From Symsagittifera roscoffensis (Eukaryota > Xenacoelomorpha > Acoela > Convolutidae), in assembly GCF_963678635.1 (NCBI RefSeq), contig NC_087063.1, positions 35,314,540 to 35,378,539 of the forward strand: a stretch of DNA of 64,000 nucleotides, in the 5' to 3' direction. Under the pieces are notes generated by a model. It saw only the letters and a list, made by a program, of their open reading frames with translations. It was not told the origin of the DNA and searched no databases. The position numbers were made by a program, and so were the translations under genes. This document shows, in pieces, positions 54,897-64,000 of this stretch. The first letter of the stretch is position 1. Each line of letters opens with the position of its first letter.

Positions 54897-56165
54897 TGTT
54901 TGGACTGCAACCCAGTGTTCATCTACTAAAAAACTTTGGCTGCTTATGAAAATCAAAAATTGAAACCCACCAGTACAATTTATCACCCAAAGGCAAAAAA
55001 TAATTTTTAACGGCTAGGACGGTTCAATTTCTGCATATATTTTATATGATTTTCTGAAAAAAGTTTTATTGCTCTTTTTTTGTGACATTTCACGAAGAAC
55101 AATTCCCGGGTCTCGATAACGGATCCATGCAGCAAAAATTAAGCAACTCAAGATACACTTGGTTTATCTGATGCCATCAGATCTCCTCATCACACTCCAA
55201 CTGCAGAAAAAGCGCAAAACAAAACTTTCCCAATCCTGACAGTTAAACACAGATTTCACCACAACTTTCTACATCATCTGAAACGAGAGAACAATCTGCA
55301 AGCAATGAAGAAAATTCTACTGCTTTGGGACTTGACATTCCTACATTTAAAAGGAGCCGTCGGATTAATCGAACACCAGTATGACACTATGATTACAAAT
55401 TTTATACTGATGAAAACTGTAACTTTGCATTGGCTGCTAGTGTAATTTTTGAAAAATGTTTAAAAAAAACTGGATCTTTTGCCCTTACCTCCATGAAAAC
55501 CAATACCAAAAGGCAACTGGAATTTTAATACAAAGCGTAAGAGCGATGGTTCATATGAACGATATAAAGCACGTTATGTGCTTAAGGGATATAGTCAAAT
55601 TTATAGTTAAAATTATATTGATACTTTTTCACCAACAATTATTCTGACAGTTGTTGGCTCATTATCTGCCATTGCAGCACAACATGGCCTGAAAATGCAA
55701 CAAATTGCTGTCAAAACAGCTTCTATGATTTCTTATTTAGATGATGACACTTTTGTGGTTTTGTATCTGGTTTTGGATCTGACGACCGTGTTGTATGCAA
55801 GCTTAATAAAATCTCAAGACACCATTTATTTAATCATCATTTTAATCAGAGAAATTGAGTTTCATTGCGGTGTATCTGAATGACATGATAGTTTTTGATG
55901 TTGAGGAAAGTTCAGTACAAGAGCTGCTTGCCATTCTTGGTATGCAGATTAGCATTGAAGATAAGGGTGTTTCCGAATGGTTCGTGGGGAGGAAAAAACG
56001 TATAACAGTTCTCAAGAAAGATTGTCAAAAATGCAATAAAAAAAAAGAATATGCAAATTTTCAAACCGGTTTATGAACCTGTGGTTACATCTAAAAATGC
56101 AACCGATGATAAAAGCCTTAATAATTGTTCCTCTTTTCAGCAGTTAGTGGGGCGTTAAGGTATTT
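54897..56165 (+). pseudogene. Copia RT remnant, unit III (5' part only)
   Basis: 54900-56000 repeats 48984-50084 at a constant 5,916-base offset, including YLNDM. It decays after 55985 and stops before RNase H. The join at 54893 falls in shared gaaatgttt sequence. Confidence 0.8.
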
Positions 56166-56169
56166 TATT

Positions 56170-57420
56170 AAATTTACTCTCTCAAGCGTGCAGAAGAGAC
56201 AAAGCGACGCAAAATGATTGTGCATTATAAGCTAGCGAATTGAAAAAAAAACAGAAGTCAAACACTACCTCTGAAAATACAATTGAAAAAATAGCTTGAA
56301 AGAATAACTTGAAGGAAGTCAAAAAATATACAAAAAAATAACAAAAAATAAAGACTTCATTTATATAAATTCCATCACTTTTATCAACACTTCTATCATA
56401 ATTCAAACAAAAATAACTTCAAAAAAAACATTTTAAGTTTTATTTCAAAGCATAACTTTTCGGTAGAAAAATCCATATTTTTTTGCTTTTTAATTAGCAA
56501 GTTTAGTTGAGCGATTAAGGACAAACTGATTGTAGGCTTTCATTTCGGGAAATCTCTCTACAAAAATAAGCAGTGTATAGAAGTTTTTCATCAACAAATT
56601 GTATCTGCGATTGCAGCTGAGCGAAGATGACTCAAAACATTTAAGAAACAGGTCACACAGCTGAAGCAAAAGCGATATGGGCAGGAAGTTGCCTTTGAAA
56701 AGGCATTTGAAGTATTCTTTTTCCGATGATATCTGTTTTGTCACACGATGATTTTTTTTTTCAGTCTTCATAGGTCTTATTTATTTAAAGAGAAAATTAC
56801 ATATTCATAAGTTTAAAATGGTCGAACATACGACCTATACATGGCTATTTTTTGATAAACATTCAATCGATTCTTTAAATTTCTTTGGATTACGATATAT
56901 CTTAAGAATCTTTTCGAAGATTCATCAGCTAGGTGCACTGACCAAGAAAAACTATGGCAAAAATTCCGAGATCAAGAACTGGATTTAATTTTGAAAAACT
57001 TTCAATCTGCAAAAACGGGTATGTTGGTTTTCTTCTATGCTTTGACGTTTTCTCGTAAGCCAAATCAGGAAAGTTTTATCTTTATCAAATTTAATTTTAT
57101 TTGTATCTGCCCAGCTGTAAGGATTAAGAAGGTAATTGTTTAACATTATAGAACCTTTATCATTAACTTTGGGATCAACCGCGTTTAATAGACAGTTTGA
57201 GATCAGACACTAATTAAGTAAATCAACGATGAAAACTGAAAACAGCAGGGAGCCCAAAACTGAGCCTCGCGGAACGCCATTAGTTACTTGTTTGAAAAGA
57301 AATGAAGACTCCATATTTTAATGTTTTATGAATAAGTCCTGTTAAGTATGAGTGATTTAGCTTCGGTATACTTCATTCCATGTAAGAAAAACTCAGTTTT
57401 ATCAAAAAAAAAGTTACTAC
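56170..57420 (-). pseudogene. Non-LTR RT 3' fragment, unit III
   Basis: Third copy of the 44690-45965 fragment, more diverged than the first two, with several indels. Its YADD site is mutated (about 57185). It contains the first base-level differences that could date the order of duplications. Confidence 0.55.
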
Positions 57421-58330
57421 TAACTCAATTAGGTTTTACACAAACATCAAAAAATGTTGTAAATATTTCGTTTTCAGCGTCAGAAGCTTTTGTTAGGTGT
57501 TTTAGATGAATCTGGAGCTGACTAAATATGAAGCGTTTTTTCCCAAGACAATGGAATTTTGTTCGTTTAGCTGTGGTTCAATAGTGCTATAAAGTTTCTG
57601 ATTAAAAAGGCATTTACAACATGATTTAATACGCGTTCATAAAGCCATCAAAACACCAGGTTTGTATCGATGGAATTTCATAAACAGACCGTAAAAACGG
57701 AAATCATTTACCGAGCGGTATTAGAGGCGACATATTTTGGCTCGAAAACAAAACTGTTGTCAGTAGTAGATGTTGAGGCTAAATTGGGGGGGGGGGGAGC
57801 ATTGCGGACTCCATGTATTAGGACACTTTATAGATTTCCGGTACGCCAAGCTATGTATTAACATTGAGTATAGAGTCTACAATGTGTTATTATAGGGAAT
57901 ACCAATGATAACGTATAATTGATCGTGTAATGCTAAGAAAAATGGAATGCTTTTTGTGTGGAAATTTCGAGTTTTTTGAAACAATATTGGGCGCGTTATC
58001 TAATTGATGTCTATCCTAGTTGTATTAAGTGTACCATTTTATATGGTGTTTTAACTGCTAACGCTCCATGCTGAAACCGTCTAAAATTTCAAAAAATTGA
58101 GTTTTTTGAGAAAAAAATAGGATACAAGAAAATATGTAAATCACTGCATCGTATAGTAATTTTATTGCCATAAATTACACATATAAATAAAAATTATACA
58201 TTTACATAAGTTTCCTTATAAAATTCAAAACATGCACATCATAAATATTATTCAAGTTTTCTGGTAAAATTTAAAAAGAAGAAATGCTGAAATAATTGCG
58301 TAAAATCCACACAAATTATCAGTTTTTGGT
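57421..58330. other. Spacer between Copia array and Polinton-like cluster
   Basis: Nothing recognised. There is a run of 11 G at about 57788-57798. A short open stretch around it (57670-57861) has no domain. Confidence 0.4.
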
Positions 58331-58363
58331 AGTTTTTTGGGAACCATTCACCAATATTATTTG

Positions 58364-58600
58364 TTAGAAAGGAATATGTAGTTCTTTTTGACCCAAAAAA
58401 TCAGCAGAGTAGTTAGTTTTGTCCAATCGAGCTATCATGATCCGTTCTTCCCCTCTATCATTGCTTGGAGCTGAGTTGATGATTGCAAAAGAGTATTTTG
58501 TTAGTTTAGGTACTTTATTAGAGGGGTAAGGTACCATGTACTTGAACCTGAGTTCAGGACTTCTTTCAAAAATTTGAAAAAATATCCATCTTTGCAATTG
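58364..58600 (-). pseudogene. Adenain-like cysteine protease fragment
   Basis: The minus-strand frame includes VPYPSNKVPKLTKYSFAI, INSAPSND and IARLDKTNYSADFLGQK. This follows the N-terminal half of adenovirus-type maturation proteases carried by Polintons and related elements, where a short loop leads to a catalytic His-Trp and then a substrate strand. Here the two positions of that His-Trp read Glu-Arg (GEERIM), so the catalytic His is absent. The C-terminal half is missing. It is the last gene of the cluster. Confidence 0.45.
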
Positions 58601-58699
58601 TTAGCTGATATACATCTAAAAACAAAGAAATAGATAGTTTGATTTTGTAATTTAAGACAAAAAAACTAAGATTATTGACTTACACGCATTTAGGTATTG

Positions 58700-60174
58700 A
58701 ATCAACAAAGTCTCATGCACAAGCCTTTTGTACTGAATAAAGACTAATGAATACGGGTTTACAGTCTAGTTTGTAGTATTTTCTCGGGTTTTCATTTAAA
58801 AAGCATTCATTGTGTAATTTTACTGGAGATTGAGGTCTGAGGACAACCAAAATGGATAGTATAGTGACAATAACGATGAAAAGTCCCAAAAAATGTACAA
58901 TACTTTTATACAAACCTGAATACTCAAAAAAGTAAACATTTTTAGCGACTGTTCCGAATTTGTCAATTTGAAGTTTTGTTAGTCTTTCTCCCAAGAATAT
59001 CACTTCCTTTTTTGCTCCAAAAATTCTAATTTCAGGCTTTCTCCATTAGTTTCTGGATAATGCAACTGTTCAGCTGCATCTTGTAGTAAAGTCCAGTCAA
59101 AAACAAGAATATAGTGATTTTTAAAATCTTCGTTAAACTGCATTGCTTTCATTGTTGTAACATGAGGACGAAAAAAAGAAGTTGTATCTAATGAAACAAT
59201 TGCTTTTCCAACCCGAATAAATTTAAGCTCTCTCAAATTAAATTGTTAATAGCTGCAAGGGTTTTTATGAAAAGATCCTGCAACAGCTGATTTCGTATTC
59301 ATTGCAACAGCTATTCTTCATAGTGGAGCGTTATTAAACATAGTTTTGTATGAATTGGTTCCGGCGAGATGGACTGATAAAAGTTATTGCTATAGTTTCC
59401 ATGTAATTGTATTGAGCAGTTTGTCTTCCCAGATTCCATTGCAAGTATTGAATATTAAGTTCAGCAACTAAAATTTTTCTAGTAAACAGCGAACAATCAA
59501 CATTTTTCAGACTAGCAATTGGATAATCAGAGAGCTTATAAGAGTTAGGTCTATCTCGAATTAGTTTACTTTAAACTTTGGCGTTCGCTAGCAACAATTT
59601 TTTTTGCAAGTATAAAAACCAAAGAGTGAACAAGTTTATCGCTGATCCTAAGGAATTTTTTATCAGTGAACGGATGCATATCAAATGCATCAGGAATTTC
59701 TTTAAAATTGTATCCATGACAAGCAAGAATTCTTTTAGTACACACTGCCGACGAGTTGAATTCGTTCGATTGTTTTGCCTCAAGAAGATATAATCAATTG
59801 TCGTTGTAAACCATTGTGTTGTTAAAATAGACTTCACAATTGGAGAATAGTGAGTGAGGTAGATTGCTTACATAAATTAAGGAACGATCTGGCTCCTCAC
59901 GAGAATCATCCTCGGATTTCTCTTTATGTTCTGCTTTTTCTATCTTGAAAGAACCAAACACTCTTCCCATGCTTAATTGAAGCTTTAAGCTAAGATGGGT
60001 ATCACGCATATTCGAGTAGAGTTTAAGACCCGTTTCAAATTGAAACTCAATACTGCTTTCATGAAGAGAAGTAGTGGGAAAGAAATCTTGTGAGTAAGAT
60101 GATATCATTGTTTTCAAAACTGGGACTATCAACAATCTCCAATGAAGAATTTTTAAAAGCTTCGTACTGAACAT
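58700..60174 (-). pseudogene. F54H12.2-like protein of a Polinton-type element, proximal copy
   Basis: The minus-strand order of blocks is: YSQDFFPTTSLHESSIEFQF and LKLQLSMGRVFG (60174-59794); a short frameshift into the ECVLKEFLLVMD-type and AINLF region (59837-59571); then VGKAIVSLDTTSF, TTMKAMQFNEDF and YILVFDWTLLQDAAEQLHYP (59236-59000); then FGTVAKNVYFF (59003-58713). I recall this pattern from a protein family named after C. elegans F54H12.2, which sits next to an integrase gene. Its molecular role is unproven; a virion component has been suggested for such genes. Frameshifts and stops break it into at least four pieces. Confidence 0.6.
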
Positions 60175-60199
60175 GACTATTTTGGTTTTTAATCATTTT

Positions 60200-60480
60200 A
60201 AATTTTCAAAAAAGTCTTTGCGAGACCGACAAATTTTCTATCAATTTTTTCGAGAAATGAATCTGGTTCTACGCTTGCATTCTTTTTTCACATCCCAATT
60301 GTTTCCGAACTGTTTTTGTTCCCACATCTTTTTCAAATGTTTTGAGTTTTACGTCCACTAACAACTTTCCCAATCTCTGGAGCAGCGCTTTCAAACAAAT
60401 CTGCTTCCATTTTTTTTGCAGCTGGGACAACATAATTTTCAATAAAGGGGATTGCAGTTCTTCCGAGAATTTGCGAGAAC
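60200..60480 (-). pseudogene. Short basic protein preceding the F54H12.2-like gene, proximal copy
   Basis: The minus-strand frame includes KKWKQICLKALLQRLGKLL, FEKDVGTKTVRKQLGCEKR and a following Arg/Lys-rich KRRTRF-type end. It has the size and basic, Gly/Lys composition of a small protein that precedes the F54H12.2-like gene in such elements. The function is unknown; DNA binding or virion core is a guess. Confidence 0.4.
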
Positions 60481-60486
60481 TGCAAT

Positions 60487-61860
60487 TTCTCGGGTTTTCA
60501 ATTAAAAAACCTTCATTGTGTAATTTTACTTGAGTTTGAGGTCTGAAGACAACCAAAATGGATAGTATAGAGACAATAACGATGAAAAATCCCAAAAAAT
60601 GTACAATACTTTTATACGAACCTGAATACTCAAAAAAGTAAGCATTTTTAGCGACTGTTCCGAATTTCGAATTTGTCAATTTGAAATTTTGGTAGTCTTT
60701 CTCCCAAAAACATCACTTCCCTTTTTGCTCCACAAATTCTAATTTCAGGCTTTCTCCATTAGATTCTGGATAATGCAACTGTTCAGCTACATCTTGTAGT
60801 AAAGTCCAGTCAAAAACAAGAATATAGTGATTTTGAAAATCTTCATTAAACTGCATTGCTTTCATTGTTGTAACATAAGGATGAAAAAAAGAAGTTGTAT
60901 CTAATGAAACAATTGCTTTTCCAACCCGAATAATTTTAAGCTCTCTCAAATAAAATTGTTGATAGCTGCAAGGGGTTTCATGAAAAGATCCTGCAACAGC
61001 TGATTTCGTATTCATTGCAACAGCTATTCTTCATAGTGGAGCGTTATTAAACATATTTTTGTATGAATTGGTTTCAGCGAGATGGACTGATAAAAGTTAT
61101 TGCTATAGTTTCCATGTAATTGTATTGAGCAGTTTGTCTTCCCAGATTCCATAGCAAGTATTGAATATTAAGTTCAGCAACTAACATTTTTCTAGTAAAC
61201 AGCGAACAATCAACAATTTTCAGACTAGCAATTGGATAATCAGAGAGCATATGAGAGTTAGGTCTAGCTCAAATTAGTTTAGTTCAAACTTTGGCGTTCG
61301 CTAGCAACAACTTTTTTGCAAGTAAACAAATCAAAGAGTGAACAAGTTATCGCTGATCCTAAGGAATATTTTTTAACAGTGAACGGATGCATCTCAAATG
61401 CATCAGGAATTTCTTTAAAAGTGTATCCATGACAAGCAAGAATTCCTTTAGTACACACTGCCGACGAGTTGAATTCGTTCGATTGTTTTGCCTTAAGAAG
61501 ATATAATCAATTGTCGTTGTAAACCATTGTGTTGTTAAAATAGACTTCACAATTGGAGAATAGTGAGTGAGGTAGATTGCTTACATAAATTAAGGAACGA
61601 TCTGGCTCCTCACGAGAATCATCCTCGGATTTCTCTTTATGTTCTGCTTTTTCTATCTTGAAAGCACCAAACACTCTTCCCATGATTAATTCAAGCTTTA
61701 AGCTAAGATGGGTATCACGCATACTCGAGTAGAGATTAAGATCCGTTTCATATTGAAATTCAATACTGCTTTCATCTAGAGAAGTATTGGGAAAAAAATC
61801 TTGTGAGTAAGATGATACCATTGTTTTCAAACCTGGGACTATCAAAAATCTCCAATGAAG
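60487..61860 (-). pseudogene. F54H12.2-like protein of a Polinton-type element, distal copy
   Basis: Same blocks as the proximal copy: SYSQDFFPNTSLDESSIEF (61845-61507), the MDTLLKKFLMHLRCIRSL shadow region (61550-61359), SAVAGSFHETPC plus VGKAIVSLDTTSF and VFDWTLLQDVAEQLHYP (61015-60713), then KFGTVAKNAYFFEYSG at the end. It is about 1.71 kb from its twin (YNDN ends at 59794 and 61507, 1,713 apart). Slightly less damaged in the middle, but still with frameshifts. Confidence 0.6.
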
Positions 61861-61884
61861 AATTTTTAAAAGCTTCGTACTGAA

Positions 61885-62180
61885 AATGACTACTTTGGTT
61901 TATAATCATTTTAAATTTTCAAGAAAGTCTTTGCGAGACCGACAAATTTTCTATCTACTTTTTCGTGAAATGAATCTGGTTCTACGCTTGCATTTTTTTT
62001 CACATCCCAATTGTTTCCGAATTGTTTTTGTTCCCATATCTTTTTCAAATGTTTTGAGTTTTACGTCCACTAACAACTTTCCCAATCTCTGGAGCGGCGA
62101 TTTCAAACAAATCTGCTTCCATTTTTTTGCAGCTGGGACAACATAAATTTCAATAAAGGGGATTGCAGTTCTCCCGAGAA
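61885..62180 (-). pseudogene. Short basic protein, distal copy
   Basis: Counterpart of 60200-60480, with KQICLKSPLQRLGKLLVDV and the KRRTRFISRKSR-type end. It lies directly upstream of the distal F54H12.2-like gene on the minus strand. Confidence 0.4.
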
Positions 62181-62344
62181 CTTGCGGAAGAGCTCCAAAA
62201 TCTCATCCACGTCTCATCTCACCAAAATCTCATCCACGAAAATTAGAGAAATCAGATGAATTTTGAGCAGCCATTTCGTATGAAGTTTGAATTAAAAAGA
62301 ATTATTTGAAATCTTGCGGAACAAGAGAACAACTCGGGTAATTC

Positions 62345-62719
62345 CTACGGACACAAAAAGAATTTTTTGCCTTTACTATCTCTTAGTTCTCTCATGATAT
62401 TATAAAAGGTCTTTTTAACAGTTTTTTCAAACTGTAAGTTTTTAAAGGACTGATAATTCATGTACTGTCCTGTAGAATTTATATCTCCACTTTTTGATTT
62501 GGAGATGATTGGAGTACAACGCAATAGGGGAGTTTTTGTATCAACGGCTATGTTATTTTTTATTATATCACTATAAATTATCAAAGAATGTATTCTTATA
62601 ATGTCGTAAGAATACTGAGGATAATGGGGACCTTTTCCTTTCCTTATGATTACTGTTTGATTTCGTTCTAAATCACAATCAAAAACGTGACTCAAGTCAA
62701 AACTTTGAATAATAAACAC
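62345..62719 (-). CDS. Polinton-type element accessory protein fragment, 124 aa open
   Basis: The open frame reads FDLSHVFDCDLERNQTVII, then IIRIHSLIIYSDIIKNNIAVD, KTPLLRCTPII and YMNYQSFKNLQF. The pattern (I-Y-x-D-[IL]-[IV] .. D-x-x-x-P-L-L-R) recurs in the gene that lies between integrase and F54H12.2-like genes in many animal genomes. Its N-terminal part is missing and its end (REL-DSKGKKF) aligns with the conserved C terminus. The function is unknown. I judge it a pseudogene fragment that happens to stay open. Confidence 0.45.
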   Translation of the reverse strand: MFIIQSFDLSHVFDCDLERNQTVIIRKGKGPHYPQYSYDIIRIHSLIIYSDIIKNNIAVDTKTPLLRCTPIISKSKSGDINSTGQYMNYQSFKNLQFEKTVKKTFYNIMRELRDSKGKKFFLCP

Positions 62720-62879
62720 TGATTGATTCTCAGGTAAAGGAACGGCAATCTATTCTGTAATTTTATCATCTGATATATAGATTCCGTTTTATTCAAATGC
62801 TCGAACACCTAGACGTTCATCGATGGAAACTTAGTTTCAAAATAGGTTTACCTTCAATCCGAACATTTTCTCAGCTCTT

Positions 62880-63650
62880 TTTTATAACATTTTCCTATAT
62901 TTTCTTCTTTGTCTAGATCTTTGATGATGTATTTAGAAGGCTTTTTCTTGTAGATATTGCCAAAATTTTAAAATTTTCAGCTGTAAATTGTGGTTTGTAA
63001 ACCTGTCGAAAAGGAGTATCATTCTTTGAAGTTCTCACTCCATCTCCAACTTTGAAGTTTAAGGTTGAAATTGAGGTAATTTGTGAATGAATTGTTCAGC
63101 ATGATCTTCTATATAGTAACTAATTATATGTTTTGCTGATCGAATGGCTCTCTCTGCAACCGCAGCTTTTGGTTTCTCCCGTAATCTGTTTTTTTATCAA
63201 CCCAAATTTTTTCAGGAGTGTTTTCTCGTGTAATATTTTTTTTGAAAGCTTGCAAAGTATCTTTGGCATATTTTGTTTTTATTATTTGAACTCTGAAAAA
63301 TTGCGAAAAAACATCAACGGCAACCAATAAATGTTTGACTCCTTGTTTTGACACGCTAGTTTGTCCGCAAAAGCCAAGTCATTTCACCAAACTTCATTGA
63401 TATATTTTGAAAACGGTTGAAGTCCTTGGAAACGTCTGATTGGAGGACCAAAATTTGTATACGATGTCTTGGTTTGTAAAAATTGTTCTACTTTCTGTTT
63501 TGACAAACTGCTTGCTTTACTCAAATTTCGTAAAAAACCGTACGCATCTTTACCCCAAAAACACATTTTGATCAGACTTACCTTTTCAGATTTTGAAAGG
63601 GATCCAAAATTCTCCGTCTTTCGAATTGACATTCTTGTTGATAACAAGTT
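62880..63650 (-). pseudogene. Retroviral-type integrase of F54H12.3/Polinton type, frameshifted
   Basis: The minus-strand order is: an N-terminal GKDAYGFLRNLSKASSL and VEQFLQTKTSY..RRFQGLQ block (63647-63384); a frameshift; GVKHLLVAVDVFSQFFRVQ, whose VAVD holds the first catalytic Asp, and KTKYAKDTLQAFKK (63354-63200); IWVDKKTDYG at the second Asp site, where the usual Gly is Lys; then an abrupt loss of the DDE Glu segment. The C-terminal FKVGDGVRTSKNDTPFR and YKPQFTAE block follows (63075-62975). The core is deleted and frameshifted, so it is inactive. It heads the cluster and sets its orientation. Confidence 0.7.
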
Positions 63651-63659
63651 TAGGTGGAA

Positions 63660-64000
63660 ATTGAGTTGCTTCTAAAACGGTAAAGTAAAAATCGGGAAAG
63701 GTATTTTTTCGTTTTAGTGCACACACAAAGTCTACAACCGATTCTTTTGTTTCTCAATTATCTAATATGATTTTTTCTGACTGACTTAGTTTGATTTTAG
63801 GAAAACTCAAAAATTAAATCAATAGTATGCTTATTGTTACTCGTTTACAGCACTATAAGTAGAATCAAAATCTTTGGATAATATCTCCTCTTTTTCTTGC
63901 TTTTCTTGCTTTAGTTACAATTTTGTTTTTTTTTTGGAAAAGTTCTTTGGGGTTGATAAACTGAGTAAGGAATTAGAACAAATTGATCCATACTACGTCA
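63660..64000 (-). other. Upstream edge of the Polinton-like cluster
   Basis: On the minus strand SVVDFVCALKRKNTFPDFYF and VLEATQFPPKLVI can be read without a stop before the integrase. They may belong to the upstream part of the same element, which continues beyond the window. Confidence 0.3.

Larger units (their letters stand above)
39600..57420. repeat. Composite Copia/LINE unit of ~6.6-7.2 kb repeated ~2.4 times in tandem
   Basis: Blocks recur in one order: LTR + gag, RT/RNase H, LTR, a LINE 3' fragment, protease/pre-integrase + integrase, then a linker. Unit I is about 40430-47165, unit II 47170-54890 and a partial unit III 54897-57420. Offsets are 6,730 (gag, constant at three positions), 6,584 (RT), about 7,245 (integrase) and 5,916 (II to III RT). 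Long stretches differ by only scattered bases. The changing offsets reflect indels and one insertion in unit II. Confidence 0.8.

Overview
This is an AT-rich stretch of an invertebrate animal genome. The evidence is spliced genes with GT..AG introns, metazoan chromatin, splicing and chaperone genes, a rhodopsin-type GPCR, tRNA-derived SINEs and many transposon families. I cannot fix the phylum from sequence alone.

Host genes fill the first 25 kb. A nucleoplasmin/nucleophosmin-family gene with an unusual long RGG tail runs off the left edge (minus strand, 1-2022). A two-exon gene of unknown function follows (plus, 2652-5632). A five-exon divergent class A GPCR (plus, 7753-10791) converges on a one-exon SPF30/SMNDC1 splicing-factor gene (minus, 11249-12088). 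A DNAJC7-type TPR + J-domain co-chaperone (minus) is recovered as eight exons over 12846-25239. Its first coding exon was not found. Its 8.5 kb fourth-last intron is packed with repeats: a dead MULE transposase, SINEs, minisatellites and two Helitron-like elements carrying ~150 bp tandem arrays.

From about 26 kb to the right edge I see no host gene. In order the region holds: a tandem repeat and a degenerate retroelement ORF (26.2-27.8 kb); a minus-strand non-LTR retrotransposon with ORF1 and ORF2 and a (TAA)n tail, whose RT/C-terminal region is triplicated in exact 1,074 bp units (29.5-35.6 kb); a head-to-head, more decayed plus-strand non-LTR element (35.7-38.9 kb); a roughly 7 kb composite unit of Ty1/Copia pieces plus a second non-LTR RT fragment, repeated about 2.4 times in tandem (39.6-57.4 kb); and a broken Polinton/Maverick- or adintovirus-like gene cluster (58.3-63.7 kb). 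That last cluster has an integrase, virion-type accessory proteins, a tandemly duplicated F54H12.2-like gene and an adenain-like protease fragment.

The most notable items are the Helitron-type ends abutting 150 bp arrays, the 1,074 bp triplication, the Copia/LINE composite tandem array, the duplicated Polinton-like cluster, and the nucleoplasmin-plus-RGG architecture. All assignments come from reading sequence and remembered family motifs; no searches were run.
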